DNA from: Rhodocytophaga aerolata | GTDB lineage: Bacteria > Bacteroidota > Bacteroidia > Cytophagales > 172606-1 | Assembly (NCBI RefSeq): GCF_030503435.1 | Contig: NZ_JAUKPO010000012.1 | Coordinates: forward strand, 1-64,000 | Length of the DNA: 64,000 nt | Direction: 5' to 3' | Part shown: positions 1 to 9,309 of the stretch, one piece after another | How the letters are laid out: each line of letters opens with the position of its first letter | Numbering within the stretch: position 1 is the first letter of the stretch | The notes under the pieces: generated by a model | Seen by the model: only the letters and a program-made list of their open reading frames with translations | Told to the model about the DNA's origin: nothing | The model's database searches: none | Translations under genes and position numbers: made by a program

Positions 1-115
1 GCACTACCCTATGGCTGCCTAATGTTGCACCGGCTAATCCATAGTTCACGTTATAAATAGATAGAGGTAAGTTCTAAAAATAAAACCTGTCATTTTGATA
101 TACTCACGTAAATGT

Positions 116-607
116 ATGACGAACTCCAGACAAGTATTTGTAAATCTCTGTTCTTTTGGATTATTACTCGCTTTATTCTCTTGTGATGAAGTTGAAACGC
201 AACCTCTTTGTGAAGGCAAACCAAATATTCAGGTAGCCTTTTCCGGCAAAAGAAAAACGTTTATTGACCCTGCTTCCAAAGCACATCATGTAATTTATTA
301 CCTGAATGCAACCAACAAAAGTAGCCAGAGTTGTACACCAGACAGTAAGCAATGTTTTATCCAACAACAGGTGTTATACAGCCAAACTGAAGATTTTTCT
401 ACAAATGTGGTGGTACTAGATGAGTCTTTTATTACAGTACCTACCTTAACCGCAGACCAGATGATTGAAGTAGAATCGAAAGTTGATTTTTATAAATCAG
501 GTTATTACAAAATTCAATGGGAAGCAGATAAGCAAAACGCTGTAGATGAAAGTGATGAAACAGATAATATTTTTGCTGTTAACAAGTTTCATGTGCTAAT
601 TGAATAA
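116..607 (+). CDS. Lipoprotein with CARDB-like domain
   Basis: The predicted protein has an N-terminal hydrophobic stretch ending in a lipobox (LFSC), so it is probably lipidated and anchored in the envelope. The rest (about 135 residues) resembles a single CARDB-type Ig-like adhesion domain: its end carries the DESDETDNIFAV pattern seen in CARDB repeats, followed by a final beta strand. I chose the ATG at 116 over an upstream TTG at 95 because it places the signal peptide at a normal distance from the N-terminus. It stands alone upstream of the carotenoid desaturase. The partner it binds is unknown; the CARDB reading is from pattern only. Confidence 0.75.
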   Translation: MTNSRQVFVNLCSFGLLLALFSCDEVETQPLCEGKPNIQVAFSGKRKTFIDPASKAHHVIYYLNATNKSSQSCTPDSKQCFIQQQVLYSQTEDFSTNVVVLDESFITVPTLTADQMIEVESKVDFYKSGYYKIQWEADKQNAVDESDETDNIFAVNKFHVLIE

Positions 608-675
608 ATGAAAATCAGAAGTTTAGCAAAGGCAGATTAGTTCTGTATGTGCTTCTGTGCTTATCAAGTATAACA

Positions 676-705
676 TATTGCGTTTATTTTAGTTGATAAT
701 CTTTG
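676..705 (+). promoter_or_regulatory. Candidate Bacteroidota promoter of the carotenoid desaturase gene
   Basis: An ATTG element (677-680) is followed after 17 bases by AATCTTTG (698-705), one mismatch from the TAnnTTTG -7 consensus of Bacteroidota sigma-ABfr. It lies about 78 bases upstream of the ATG at 783. Assigned from spacing and consensus only. Confidence 0.35.
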
Positions 706-782
706 CATAGGCTTTGTCTGGGCTAAACTACCTACTTAGGATATAACCTGACATCAACCATAGAATAAGGGCATCCATATAC

Positions 783-2255
783 ATGAACAACTTTAAGCGT
801 GAAGCAGCTATTGTAGGAGCAGGAATTGCTGGCATAGCAGCCGCCATCCGTTTAGCCAATAAAGGCTTTCGTGTAACTGTTTATGAAGCTAATTCTTATG
901 CCGGTGGCAAACTATCTGCGTTTGAGACAAAAGGATACCGCTTCGATGCAGGCCCTTCCCTGTTTACACTGCCGCAACTGGTAGACGAACTTTTTGTTGT
1001 TTCTGGCAAAAATCCATCTGACTATTTTGAGTATATCCGCCTGCCTGTTGTATGCCAGTATTTTTATGAGGATGGCACCAGAATAACCGCCTATAGCCAG
1101 CCAGAAGAGTTTGCCAGAGAGATAGAACAGAAAACAGGTGAGCCATGTGAAAACATCCTGCATTTTCTGCAAGATAGCCAGACAAAATACGAGTTAACTT
1201 CAGAAGTGTTTCTGCACCGCTCGCTGCATAAAGCCTCTACCTATTTAAATGCACATGCCTGGAAAGGATATACCCATTTTCCTAAACTGGATGTATTCCG
1301 CACCATGCACCAGGCAAATAAAGCTACCTTTAAAGACCCGAGAGTAATACAGCTTTTTAACCGCTATGCTACCTATAATGGCTCCGATCCTTACCAGACG
1401 CCGGCCACTATGAATATTATTCCACATCTGGAATATAACATGGGTGCTTATTTTCCAAAGAAAGGGATGCATCATATTACCCATAGCTTAGTGCAGCTGG
1501 CAAACGAAAAAGGAGTCAATTTTAACTTTAATGCCCCTGTACAGGAAATACTTACCGATGGGCAGCAAGCCAATGGAGTAAAAGTACATAATCAGAATAT
1601 ACAGGCAGATATAGTGATTAGCAATATGGATGTGGTGAATACCTATAAAAAACTACTCCCAAAAGCTTCCCAGCCAAAAAAGATACTAAATCAGCCTAAA
1701 TCCAGTTCAGCCCTTATTTTCTATTGGGGCATTCAACATCCGTTCCCAGAGCTAGATATGCATAACATTTTTTTTAGCCAGAACTATCAGGAAGAGTTTA
1801 CGCATATTTTCCAAAAGCAAACTGTGTATCAAGATCCAACTGTGTATATTAACATTACCAGCAAACATAAGAAAGACGATGCGCCAGAAGGCTGCGAAAA
1901 CTGGTTTGTAATGATTAATGTACCCAACAATGCTGGGCAGGATTGGGATAAATTGATTCAAGAGGCCAGAAAAAATATACTAACGAAACTAAGCCGGGTC
2001 TTAGATAAAGATATTGAGCCACTGATAGCTTGCGAGAGTATATTAGATCCCAGAACAATCGAAAGCCGGACTTCCAGTTCGCAAGGGGCATTGTATGGCA
2101 ACAGCTCCAATAACCGCTATGCGGCTTTTTTGCGTCATGCAAATTTCTCATCGCAGATTAAAAATCTATACTTCTGCGGAGGGAGTGTACACCCAGGAGG
2201 CGGAATTCCTTTGTGTCTGCTTTCAGCTAAAATTGCCACGGACTTGATTAAGTAA
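783..2255 (+). CDS. crtD: Carotenoid desaturase, phytoene-desaturase family, CrtD type
   Basis: FAD-dependent flavoprotein of the CrtI/CrtD/CrtO family, 490 residues, which is the normal family length. The dinucleotide-binding motif VGAGIAGIAAAIRLA is at residues 11-25 and is followed by the acidic ribose-binding residue in VYEAN and the GGKLS segment. The C-terminus carries the family signature GGSVHPGGGIPL. The segment RFDAGPSLFTLPQLVDELF resembles the Bacteroidota hydroxycarotenoid 3,4-desaturases (CrtD) more than the phytoene desaturases (CrtI); this is recalled similarity, not an alignment. It would act in the membrane on a carotenoid intermediate. No other crt gene is in the window, but a CAP protein and a PlsC-like acyltransferase follow on the same strand. 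Confidence 0.8.
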   Translation: MNNFKREAAIVGAGIAGIAAAIRLANKGFRVTVYEANSYAGGKLSAFETKGYRFDAGPSLFTLPQLVDELFVVSGKNPSDYFEYIRLPVVCQYFYEDGTRITAYSQPEEFAREIEQKTGEPCENILHFLQDSQTKYELTSEVFLHRSLHKASTYLNAHAWKGYTHFPKLDVFRTMHQANKATFKDPRVIQLFNRYATYNGSDPYQTPATMNIIPHLEYNMGAYFPKKGMHHITHSLVQLANEKGVNFNFNAPVQEILTDGQQANGVKVHNQNIQADIVISNMDVVNTYKKLLPKASQPKKILNQPKSSSALIFYWGIQHPFPELDMHNIFFSQNYQEEFTHIFQKQTVYQDPTVYINITSKHKKDDAPEGCENWFVMINVPNNAGQDWDKLIQEARKNILTKLSRVLDKDIEPLIACESILDPRTIESRTSSSQGALYGNSSNNRYAAFLRHANFSSQIKNLYFCGGSVHPGGGIPLCLLSAKIATDLIK

Positions 2256-2331
2256 CCAAGAACAGGTATTATATATCCAAGGCTTACATGTTATATTAGG
2301 TACGGTTTCCGTGTTAGCCGCCCATACCTTT

Positions 2332-3015
2332 ATGATTAGGAGTAGCTATATTAGTTTATTGATTCTTCTTATCCGATTCACAGCCGGTGGGCAACCGGCA
2401 TTACCAGATTCTTTGTACTACACCTACACGTTTGAAGATTTTTTCTACAGTTTACCAGATGTGTATAAAACCATTGACATCGGAGAGCCCAATTACCATT
2501 TACTGGATGCAGCAATTTTCCACGCAACAAATGAAGCCAGAGCCCTTGAAAACCTTCCTCCATTAAAATACAACCAGGCATTGCATAAAGCAGCTGCCTT
2601 GCACGCCACCCATATGATTGATCTGGACTTTCATAGCCACTACAATGAACAAATACGGTATTTTTATTTTCCCTTAGACAGAGTCCGTGAGTTCGACAAA
2701 AGAGTCCCGCTTATTGGCGAAAATATTGGCGAATACCCACTAATGTGGTCTAGAGAAACGTATTGTCCGGAACGGCAGAAAAACGGAAAGTTCATCTACT
2801 TTAATTGCAAAACACACAAACCACTGGAGATATATTCGTATATAGCGTATGCAAAAATGGCTGTGGATAAGTGGATGAATTCGCCACCTCACCGGAAAAA
2901 TATTTTAAGTCCGGATTTCCAATATATGGGCTGTGCTGCCAGGTTTTCTAAGAATCCGTATCAGGAGCGGAAGCTTCCTTTTGCCCGGCTTACACAAAAC
3001 TTTGGCGGCTATTAG
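2332..3015 (+). CDS. Secreted CAP-domain (SCP/PR1-like) protein
   Basis: An N-terminal hydrophobic segment (SLLILLIRFTAGG) suggests export. The body matches the bacterial CAP superfamily: NEARALENLPPLKYN (helix 1), a His in LHATHM, an H-x-H in DFHSHYN, the GENIGEY motif, and the closing WMNSPPHRKNILSPDFQYMGCA segment. Bacterial CAP proteins are envelope or secreted proteins of mostly unknown activity. A GTG at 2311 would add seven residues; I prefer the ATG at 2332, directly before the signal sequence. It lies about 75 bases after the desaturase and may be cotranscribed. It is somewhat longer than the minimal CAP domain because of an insertion at about residues 145-180. Confidence 0.85.
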   Translation: MIRSSYISLLILLIRFTAGGQPALPDSLYYTYTFEDFFYSLPDVYKTIDIGEPNYHLLDAAIFHATNEARALENLPPLKYNQALHKAAALHATHMIDLDFHSHYNEQIRYFYFPLDRVREFDKRVPLIGENIGEYPLMWSRETYCPERQKNGKFIYFNCKTHKPLEIYSYIAYAKMAVDKWMNSPPHRKNILSPDFQYMGCAARFSKNPYQERKLPFARLTQNFGGY

Positions 3016-3137
3016 AAAGTGAAATTAATCAACCTTCCAACAACGAGTATTTTTCTCACGCAAATGTATATATTAACACCTGGCTAGAAATTTTACTATA
3101 TACTTGCATTGGCGTTTAGCTTTTTCTGTATTGCTGC

Positions 3138-3767
3138 ATGATTAAACCTGCCCATTATTTGCTTACCGACTGGTTCTGGCATGTGTATCTGAACTATATC
3201 CTCCGCTCAGATTTTAAGGAGATACAGTATAACAAAGATATACTGATTAGCCAAGATAAAGCGTTGCTGGTACTTGGCAACCATTTCAGCTGGTGGGATG
3301 GCTTTATTTTATTCCGGCTCAATGAACTATACTTCCACAAACGATTGCATTTAATGATGCTGGAAGATCAGCTAAGTAAAAACTCCTTTTTACGCTACGC
3401 AGGTGCTTATTCTATTAACCGGCAAGGCCGCAAAATCCTGGAATCGTTAAACTATACCTCCACTCTACTGGAAAATCCGGACAATCTGGTAATTATCTTT
3501 CCGCAAGGTAAAATAGAAAGTATGCATGCTCCCTATATTCATTTTGAAAAGGGAATTAAACGAGTAATAGACCAGTGCCGGAAAGAGGTACAAGTAGTTT
3601 TTTCTACCGCTTTAATAGATTATTGTGCCCACCGCAAACCCACGTTGCATTTCTATCTAAAAGAATATACATATCAACCTTCCTGCACATTGGAAGAGAT
3701 AGAAAGGGCTTACAATTTACATTACCAGGAGGCACTCCGGAGGCAGCGGCTTACTTACTCAGCCTGA
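3138..3767 (+). CDS. PlsC-type 1-acylglycerol-phosphate acyltransferase family protein
   Basis: Predicted membrane-associated acyltransferase of the LPLAT/PlsC family, which moves an acyl chain from a thioester donor to a hydroxyl. The catalytic H-x4-D motif is present as NHFSWWD (His49, Asp54), and the second block reads FPQGKIES (121-128), with Gln replacing the usual Glu of FPEG. Length (209 residues) is close to the family minimum. It follows the carotenoid desaturase and CAP genes on the same strand, so the acceptor could be a phospholipid or, more speculatively, a glycosylated carotenoid as for CruD. Its last 13 bases overlap the end of the convergent dioxygenase gene. Confidence 0.8.
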   Translation: MIKPAHYLLTDWFWHVYLNYILRSDFKEIQYNKDILISQDKALLVLGNHFSWWDGFILFRLNELYFHKRLHLMMLEDQLSKNSFLRYAGAYSINRQGRKILESLNYTSTLLENPDNLVIIFPQGKIESMHAPYIHFEKGIKRVIDQCRKEVQVVFSTALIDYCAHRKPTLHFYLKEYTYQPSCTLEEIERAYNLHYQEALRRQRLTYSA

Positions 3768-4645
3768 TACAATAATGGGAAAAAGTCACCTTCCATTTTA
3801 CTTCCTTTGGGTATCGGTGGTACGCCTGCCAGCATCTCTTCATTGGAATTGGAGATTACTCCATCCTTGAATACATTAATAACAAACGCCCTTCTGGGCC
3901 GGTCAGTTTTGTTTTCATAAGAGCCATGCACCAGCAAGGGATGATGAAAAGAGCCATACCCTTTTTTCATCTCCACCGGAATAGGTTTGAACTGTGCTTT
4001 TTGCTCCTCAGACAAAAACCGCTGAATGCCATTCATGTCTCCGGCAAGTTCCGGCATATTCAATAAATTCCATCTGTGGCTACCAGGAATGTAATACATA
4101 CATCCATTCTGCGTATCAGCATCATCCAGGCCGGTCCAGCAGGTGAGATGCGCCATAGGAGTGGTACGTGTCCAGTAAGAGTAGTCCTGATGCCAGGCTA
4201 CTACGCCTCCATGTTTAGCAGGTTTGTAAAACAGCTGATCGTGCCAGAAACGTACGGAACCACCTAATAACTGGCTAGCTGCCATTACAAAAGCCGGATT
4301 CCACAGCACATCATGAAAGCCTGGTGTAATTCGCCATGCACCCAACGCGTGAAACAATACGGCATTCGGATCACTTGATTCATTGGAATGGAATTCATAG
4401 AACAGATGATTGCCTGGATGCTTGGGATCAACAATTTCTGTTAGTTCCGACCGCAATACCTCTATTTGTTCATCTGTCAACAGTTTTATGTTTGACAAAT
4501 AGCCATTTTCATGAAAGAAGTTAACCTGTTCTTCCGTCAATTTGTAGGGCTCCCAGTCTTTGGGTGTTTGAGGCATCCTGAATAAATCACTTACCAGGGT
4601 ATGCACTTTAGAAAGGTCTTGTACGGGTGTATGTATGGTTTCCAT
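3755..4645 (-). CDS. Phytanoyl-CoA dioxygenase (PhyH) family oxygenase
   Basis: Fe(II)/2-oxoglutarate-dependent oxygenase of the PhyH family, 296 residues. The facial triad is visible as H152-x-D154 in WHQDYSYW and H240 in [16 protein letters not shown], followed by an Arg (251/252) that would bind 2-oxoglutarate. The family hydroxylates very diverse small molecules, so the substrate cannot be named. It has no signal peptide and is probably cytoplasmic. The gene is convergent with the acyltransferase, overlapping it by 13 bases, and lies 38 bases downstream of the M24 peptidase gene. A second, distinct PhyH gene lies at 12675-13517. Confidence 0.88.
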   Translation of the reverse strand: METIHTPVQDLSKVHTLVSDLFRMPQTPKDWEPYKLTEEQVNFFHENGYLSNIKLLTDEQIEVLRSELTEIVDPKHPGNHLFYEFHSNESSDPNAVLFHALGAWRITPGFHDVLWNPAFVMAASQLLGGSVRFWHDQLFYKPAKHGGVVAWHQDYSYWTRTTPMAHLTCWTGLDDADTQNGCMYYIPGSHRWNLLNMPELAGDMNGIQRFLSEEQKAQFKPIPVEMKKGYGSFHHPLLVHGSYENKTDRPRRAFVINVFKDGVISNSNEEMLAGVPPIPKGSKMEGDFFPLLYQAE

Positions 4646-4683
4646 CGGTAGGGGCGGTTAAACTAATTTTTTCTTACCTATAA

Positions 4684-6303
4684 TTAATCCAGTTTGGGCA
4701 ACGCTAACTTGTTAAGTACACTGCTCTTAGCCATCAGGGCTTCTATTTCCTCTGATTTGCGCGGAGCCATTTTCGACAGATTTTCATAGCCTTTTTCTGT
4801 AATCAGGATGTCATCTTCTATCCGTACAGCAATGCCCCACCATTTTTTATCACACTTACTGCTATCCGGAATATAGATGCCTGGTTCTACAGTTATCACC
4901 ATACCTGGCTTTAGAGCTCCATAATTGCTGCGGTCATGCACGTCTAGCCCTAAATGGTGAGATGTTCCATGTGGAAAGTACAGGTGCCGTTCATTTTCAT
5001 CAGCAATAATGCCCAGCTCCTTCAACCCTTTGTTAATAATTTGCCGGGCAACCCGGCCTGGTGCCTGTACTGAGCTATCCGTCAAACAAAGTTTAAAAGC
5101 TTCTTCCTGCGCTTTATATACGAGGTCATAAATGGCCTTTTGTTCCTTAGTAAATTTACCATTGGCCGGAATGGTACGGGTTACGTCAGCTGTATAGCCG
5201 TGATATTCGGCTCCTAAATCCATCAGCACCAGATCGTTTTCCAGCTTGGTTTTGTTGTTTTCAATATAATGCAGCACACAGCCATTATTGCCGGCACCTA
5301 CAATAGAGGGATAACCTTCAAACTCGGCCCCATACTTCCGGAAAACAAACTCATGAATTCCCTGCACTTCTTTCTCGGACATACCCGGGTGCATCGCCTT
5401 CATTACTTCTATTTGCCCAACAGCCGAGATATTGATTGCTTTGCGTAATAGCTTTAACTCTTCCTGCGTTTTTACCTCCCTCAAAGTATTCATCATACCA
5501 TCTAAAGCATAGCCATTAATATTGATTTGTGGCACTTGCTTGGCTATTTCTTCCCTGGTTTTCTCATCCTGTGCCTGGGCATAATCCGACAGTATTTTAT
5601 CTTCTTTGAGCCGTTCGTTCATTTGTTGGTAACTGCGGATTGTTTGAGCAGCATTTACGCTTTTGTCGGCTTTTGATTGCTGAATGAGTTCATATAATTG
5701 ATGTGCCTCTGCATTATAATCAGCCGGATAATTCACTTTCTGTTTGAACTGAGCAATGAGGTCGTACAAATCGCCTTTGATATTTTCTTCATCCCGCACA
5801 TCGTTGTGGAAGGGAAGGAAAAACACTTTGTTGAACTTAGTAAAATCAATTGAGGCATCTGTAAAGTCAGTGTTATTGAAAACCTGCTTCATACCCAGGT
5901 TCTGTTTCACACCTTCTACGCCCTGCCGTTTACCAGTCCACATTTCCCGGAGTGCATCTTTGGGTTGAACATATAACAATTCCTTATAGACTTCTCCCTG
6001 CGCATTTTTCTGATCTTCGGAAAAGATCATCAGCATGGCATGTGGTTCCTGATAGCCTGTGAGGTAGTAAAAATCCGGGTCCTGATGATAGATATATTCC
6101 ACATCATTGGCCCGGTTGCGGACAGCGTTGGCAAAAAACACGGCTACCGAATTGGGTGGCAATAATTTCCGTAACTGGTTTCTTCTTTCCTGATGAAAGG
6201 CAGCCGGTAAATGATCTTGCGGAGTATCGTTACTCAGCCTGAAACTGCTGATAGTAAATAAAATGAGAAATAGAACAGCGGTGTATGGAACAATGGCTCT
6301 CAT
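4684..6303 (-). CDS. Xaa-Pro aminopeptidase (M24B, aminopeptidase P family), exported
   Basis: Dimetal aminopeptidase that removes an N-terminal residue preceding proline. An N-terminal hydrophobic segment (residues 7-21) points to export. An AMP_N domain follows (about residues 35-185), then the pita-bread catalytic domain with all five metal ligands visible: D362 and D373 in DLGAEYHGYTADVT, H449 in HGTSHHLGLDVHD, E473 in TVEPGIYIP and E496 in RIEDDILIT. Length (539) is above that of E. coli PepP because of a linker between the domains. A TATTTTTG element upstream may be its promoter. Confidence 0.93.
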   Translation of the reverse strand: MRAIVPYTAVLFLILFTISSFRLSNDTPQDHLPAAFHQERRNQLRKLLPPNSVAVFFANAVRNRANDVEYIYHQDPDFYYLTGYQEPHAMLMIFSEDQKNAQGEVYKELLYVQPKDALREMWTGKRQGVEGVKQNLGMKQVFNNTDFTDASIDFTKFNKVFFLPFHNDVRDEENIKGDLYDLIAQFKQKVNYPADYNAEAHQLYELIQQSKADKSVNAAQTIRSYQQMNERLKEDKILSDYAQAQDEKTREEIAKQVPQININGYALDGMMNTLREVKTQEELKLLRKAINISAVGQIEVMKAMHPGMSEKEVQGIHEFVFRKYGAEFEGYPSIVGAGNNGCVLHYIENNKTKLENDLVLMDLGAEYHGYTADVTRTIPANGKFTKEQKAIYDLVYKAQEEAFKLCLTDSSVQAPGRVARQIINKGLKELGIIADENERHLYFPHGTSHHLGLDVHDRSNYGALKPGMVITVEPGIYIPDSSKCDKKWWGIAVRIEDDILITEKGYENLSKMAPRKSEEIEALMAKSSVLNKLALPKLD

Positions 6304-6326
6304 CTGATTAATTATTGAAAACTAAA

Positions 6327-6334
6327 CAAAAATA
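6327..6334 (-). promoter_or_regulatory. Candidate -7 element (TATTTTTG) of the aminopeptidase gene
   Basis: Read on the minus strand this is an exact TAnnTTTG, 24 bases upstream of the ATG at 6303. No clear TTG -33 element is seen at the expected distance, so the call is weak. Confidence 0.3.
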
Positions 6335-6556
6335 TGTATTCAGGTAAATGTACTTGAAAATCCTGGTAATATCCAGTATCCGTTTATTGATCCTCTTAGA
6401 CAGTTCTTAACAAGTAGTTTCCTCCAGCACAATAATATGTAGGAATATATGCTGCAGATAGATCTTAATCAATTCAGTAACAGGGGTTACCAGAGGCGCA
6501 TAATTTAATAAAAGCCAATCTCTAAAGTACCCCTCAGCCTAGCATATTTCTGTATC

Positions 6557-7345
6557 ATGAAAACATTACTCCCAATACTACTATTTCTGTTCACCGTCAT
6601 ACTATTTTCTTGCACGCCAGATGATGAAATACCGGAACCTCCGCTTACATCCTGTACACTTGTCTCCAAGAAGTACATGTACCCGGATAAATCTTTTAAT
6701 GAAACCCACTATTTCTATACCTCCACTGGCCAGTTACAGAAAACAGAAGAATACAATCAAACTGGAGAATTGTTTGCTTATACTGAATATGAATTCAGCA
6801 ACGGCCGGGCAACTAAATTGGTAACTGGCTCTTCTTCTGGTAAATCAGCTGAAACGCTGTTAACCTACGAGGAAGATCGGGTGGTAAAGCTTGAACATTT
6901 CGTAAAAAAAGCAGATCAGACCTATGGAAAGCTGTATGAAAAAACCTTAACATATACCGGAGACAAAATAAGCCGGGTATCGTATATGTTCTTCAATGGA
7001 GGCTCTTCTTTTTACGCTATCTACGAATATACTGGAGACAACATCACTATTGTAAAAGCCTATGATCTAGCTACTGGACAGCTGGTGGAAGAAGATTACT
7101 ACCAGTACGATGATAAAGCCAATCCCTTTTACCATACCCATCCTTTCCGGGCCGATCATGTGCAGGAATCTTCTAAAAACAATGTGATTCATTCTAAAAT
7201 TGTCTCCCACCGCCATCAGCCAGAGCTTCCGGAAGTATCCTATGCGTATCAATATGACAATGGCGGAAAACCCACTAAGAAAGTTGTAAATGCGCCAGGC
7301 TGGGAAGGCATAGCAGAAGAAGTTTATTCGTATGCCTGTAACTAA
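6557..7345 (+). CDS. Hypothetical lipoprotein with YD-like repeats
   Basis: The sequence begins with a clear lipoprotein signal (MKTLLPILLFLFTVILFSC, lipobox Cys at residue 19). The mature part is a run of short beta-strand units resembling degenerate RHS/YD repeats: HYFYTSTGQLQKTEEY, YEFSNGRATKL, TYTGDKISRVSY, YEYTGDNITIV, YQYDDKANPFY and YAYQYDNGGKPTKKV. Such small lipoproteins are common in Bacteroidota and are usually of unknown role, presumably surface or periplasmic. It is a single gene with no operon partner, convergent with the amidohydrolase gene. Confidence 0.72.
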   Translation: MKTLLPILLFLFTVILFSCTPDDEIPEPPLTSCTLVSKKYMYPDKSFNETHYFYTSTGQLQKTEEYNQTGELFAYTEYEFSNGRATKLVTGSSSGKSAETLLTYEEDRVVKLEHFVKKADQTYGKLYEKTLTYTGDKISRVSYMFFNGGSSFYAIYEYTGDNITIVKAYDLATGQLVEEDYYQYDDKANPFYHTHPFRADHVQESSKNNVIHSKIVSHRHQPELPEVSYAYQYDNGGKPTKKVVNAPGWEGIAEEVYSYACN

Positions 7346-7476
7346 AAGGTACCTGCGTAACCTTTGTATTTTTGATAACTTTATCATAAACACCCAATAA
7401 GGCAGCTACATATTTTCTGATATTCCCTTGTTGGTTTTCAACAATTGCTTTCTAGCAAAACAAGCCATGTGAAACT

Positions 7477-9132
7477 CTAGCGGCTATACACCTGTTTTCC
7501 TCCAACAAATGTTTGGGCAACTTTTATGTTTCTCAACTCTGCGTTACTTGCCTTCATAATGTCTTTTTCCAGGATCACAAAATCAGCAAACTTGCCTTTT
7601 TCAATACTTCCTTTTTCTTTTTCCTCAAAATTGCTATAAGCTGCCCAGATTGTCATCCCGCGTAAGGCTTGCTCACGGGTCATGGCATTTTCTGGCTGAA
7701 AACCACCTTTGGGATAGTTTTTGGCATCTTGCCTGGCAACAGCTGCATGAAATCCATATAAGGGTTCGATGGCTTCTACCGGAAAATCACTGCCAAAAGC
7801 AATGGTTTGATTTTGTTTGTATAAATCCTGAAACGCATAGGCCGTTTTTACCCTGGTTTCTCCCAAACGTTCGCCGGCCCAGTACATATCCGAAGTGGCA
7901 TGGGTAGGCTGTACGGAAGGAATAACTGAATATTCCCCAAACTTTGCTACATCAGTTGTAGCAACCACTTGTGCATGTTCTATGCGCCACCTGCGGTCAT
8001 TTTTGCCTTTCAACAGCCCTCCATAAAAATCAAGTAATAAACGGTTAGCCGAATCGCCGATACAATGGGTGTTCATCTGGAAATTATGCTGATATAAAGC
8101 TGTAGCTATATTTTTCAAGTCTTGCGGGGTTTGCAGCAAAAATCCCTTGTTGCCCGGCCTGTCATGGTAATCGTGCAGCAGGCAAGCACCTCTGGAGCCC
8201 AATGCACCATCGGCGTATATTTTAAAAGACCGTACATTCAATTGATCCGTTTTATAAGGTCCACTTGTAAAATAATGGTCCTGGTTCTCCTGCGATGGAT
8301 TCAGCATTACATACATCCGCATGGTTAACCCTTTAGCTTTCTGTAATGAATCAATCAGATCGACCTCTGCCTTGCCCAACCCGGCATCATCTACCGTAGT
8401 CAATCCTACGGCAAAGCAGTTTTTTTCTGCTTGTTGCAAAGCTTGGCTTACCTCTTGGCGGCCAGGCTGGGGTATAACCCTACTTACCAGATCTGCCGCA
8501 TTATCTACCAGAATCCCGGTTGGCTCATTGTTTTTCAACTCCACTAAGCCTCCGGAAACACGTGTGCTAGTCGTGACCCCGGCCAGATCCAGGGCTTTCT
8601 GATTTACCAGAGCCGCATGCCCGTCTATGCGTTCCAGGAAAACAGGCGTATCTGGAAATAACAGGTCCAGGGTATCTTTGGTAGGAAATGCTTTCTCTGG
8701 CCAGTCATTCTGGTCCCAGCCGCGGCCTACAATCCAGCTGGCAGCCGGGTATTTGTTGCGGTGAGCTTGTATCCGCTCTATAATTTCCCCGAAAGAAGTA
8801 GTTCCGGTCAGGTCTGCATTCTGTAGAGATAAGCCATACCGCAGAAAATGGCAATGGGCATCTATAAACCCTGGGTATACGGCTTTGCCTCCGGCATCTA
8901 TCGTCTGATCTACTTTATAGTTTTTTAGAATTTGCTCATTGCTGCCACTCTCCAGAAACCTGCCATCTTTCACGGCAAATGCTTGTACTACAGTAAAACT
9001 GCTATCTACCGTGTATACTAGGGCATTATGTATAATCAGGTCGGCTTTCTCGGTAGCCGTGCAACTGAACAAAAGCAGCAAAACAAAAGTTAGTAAAGCG
9101 TATGGAGTAGCTAGTAAAGATGACTTGAGCAT
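7477..9132 (-). CDS. Amidohydrolase family 3 (YtcJ-like) lipoprotein
   Basis: Metal-dependent hydrolase of the amidohydrolase superfamily, 551 residues. A lipobox (LLLFSC) near residue 24 implies an exported, anchored enzyme, which is common for the Bacteroidota members. Family hallmarks are the YTVDSSF and VYPGFIDAHCHFLRYG segments (the metal-binding H-x-H), DGALGSRGA, HCIGDSANRLLL, RIEHAQ, and the closing FGSDFPVEAIEPLYG with its conserved Asp. Substrates of this family are mostly unknown amides or esters. It is convergent with the YD-like lipoprotein gene. No regulator is next to it. Confidence 0.9.
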   Translation of the reverse strand: MLKSSLLATPYALLTFVLLLLFSCTATEKADLIIHNALVYTVDSSFTVVQAFAVKDGRFLESGSNEQILKNYKVDQTIDAGGKAVYPGFIDAHCHFLRYGLSLQNADLTGTTSFGEIIERIQAHRNKYPAASWIVGRGWDQNDWPEKAFPTKDTLDLLFPDTPVFLERIDGHAALVNQKALDLAGVTTSTRVSGGLVELKNNEPTGILVDNAADLVSRVIPQPGRQEVSQALQQAEKNCFAVGLTTVDDAGLGKAEVDLIDSLQKAKGLTMRMYVMLNPSQENQDHYFTSGPYKTDQLNVRSFKIYADGALGSRGACLLHDYHDRPGNKGFLLQTPQDLKNIATALYQHNFQMNTHCIGDSANRLLLDFYGGLLKGKNDRRWRIEHAQVVATTDVAKFGEYSVIPSVQPTHATSDMYWAGERLGETRVKTAYAFQDLYKQNQTIAFGSDFPVEAIEPLYGFHAAVARQDAKNYPKGGFQPENAMTREQALRGMTIWAAYSNFEEKEKGSIEKGKFADFVILEKDIMKASNAELRNIKVAQTFVGGKQVYSR

Positions 9133-9309
9133 GTAGGATTGTTTGGAAGTGTAGGTTCAATAAAGTAAAGATAAAGTCATTTTTTGAAATCTGCACATGC
9201 TAACAACCGCTGCTTTTCTTACACTCAACTAGTGTGGCTTTACATTTGCATAGATACATATATGCTTTATTCTTTTTAGTTTACATCAATTTTGTTAGAA
9301 ATTTATCTT

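Noticed and set aside
1-94. Left window edge as part of a gene
   Set aside because: Several stops in all plus frames and no convincing minus-strand frame; it looks intergenic.
7345-7365. Terminator after the YD-like lipoprotein gene
   Set aside because: The AAAGGT/ACCTTT stem is only 6 bp with a 9-base loop and an interrupted T run; too weak to call.
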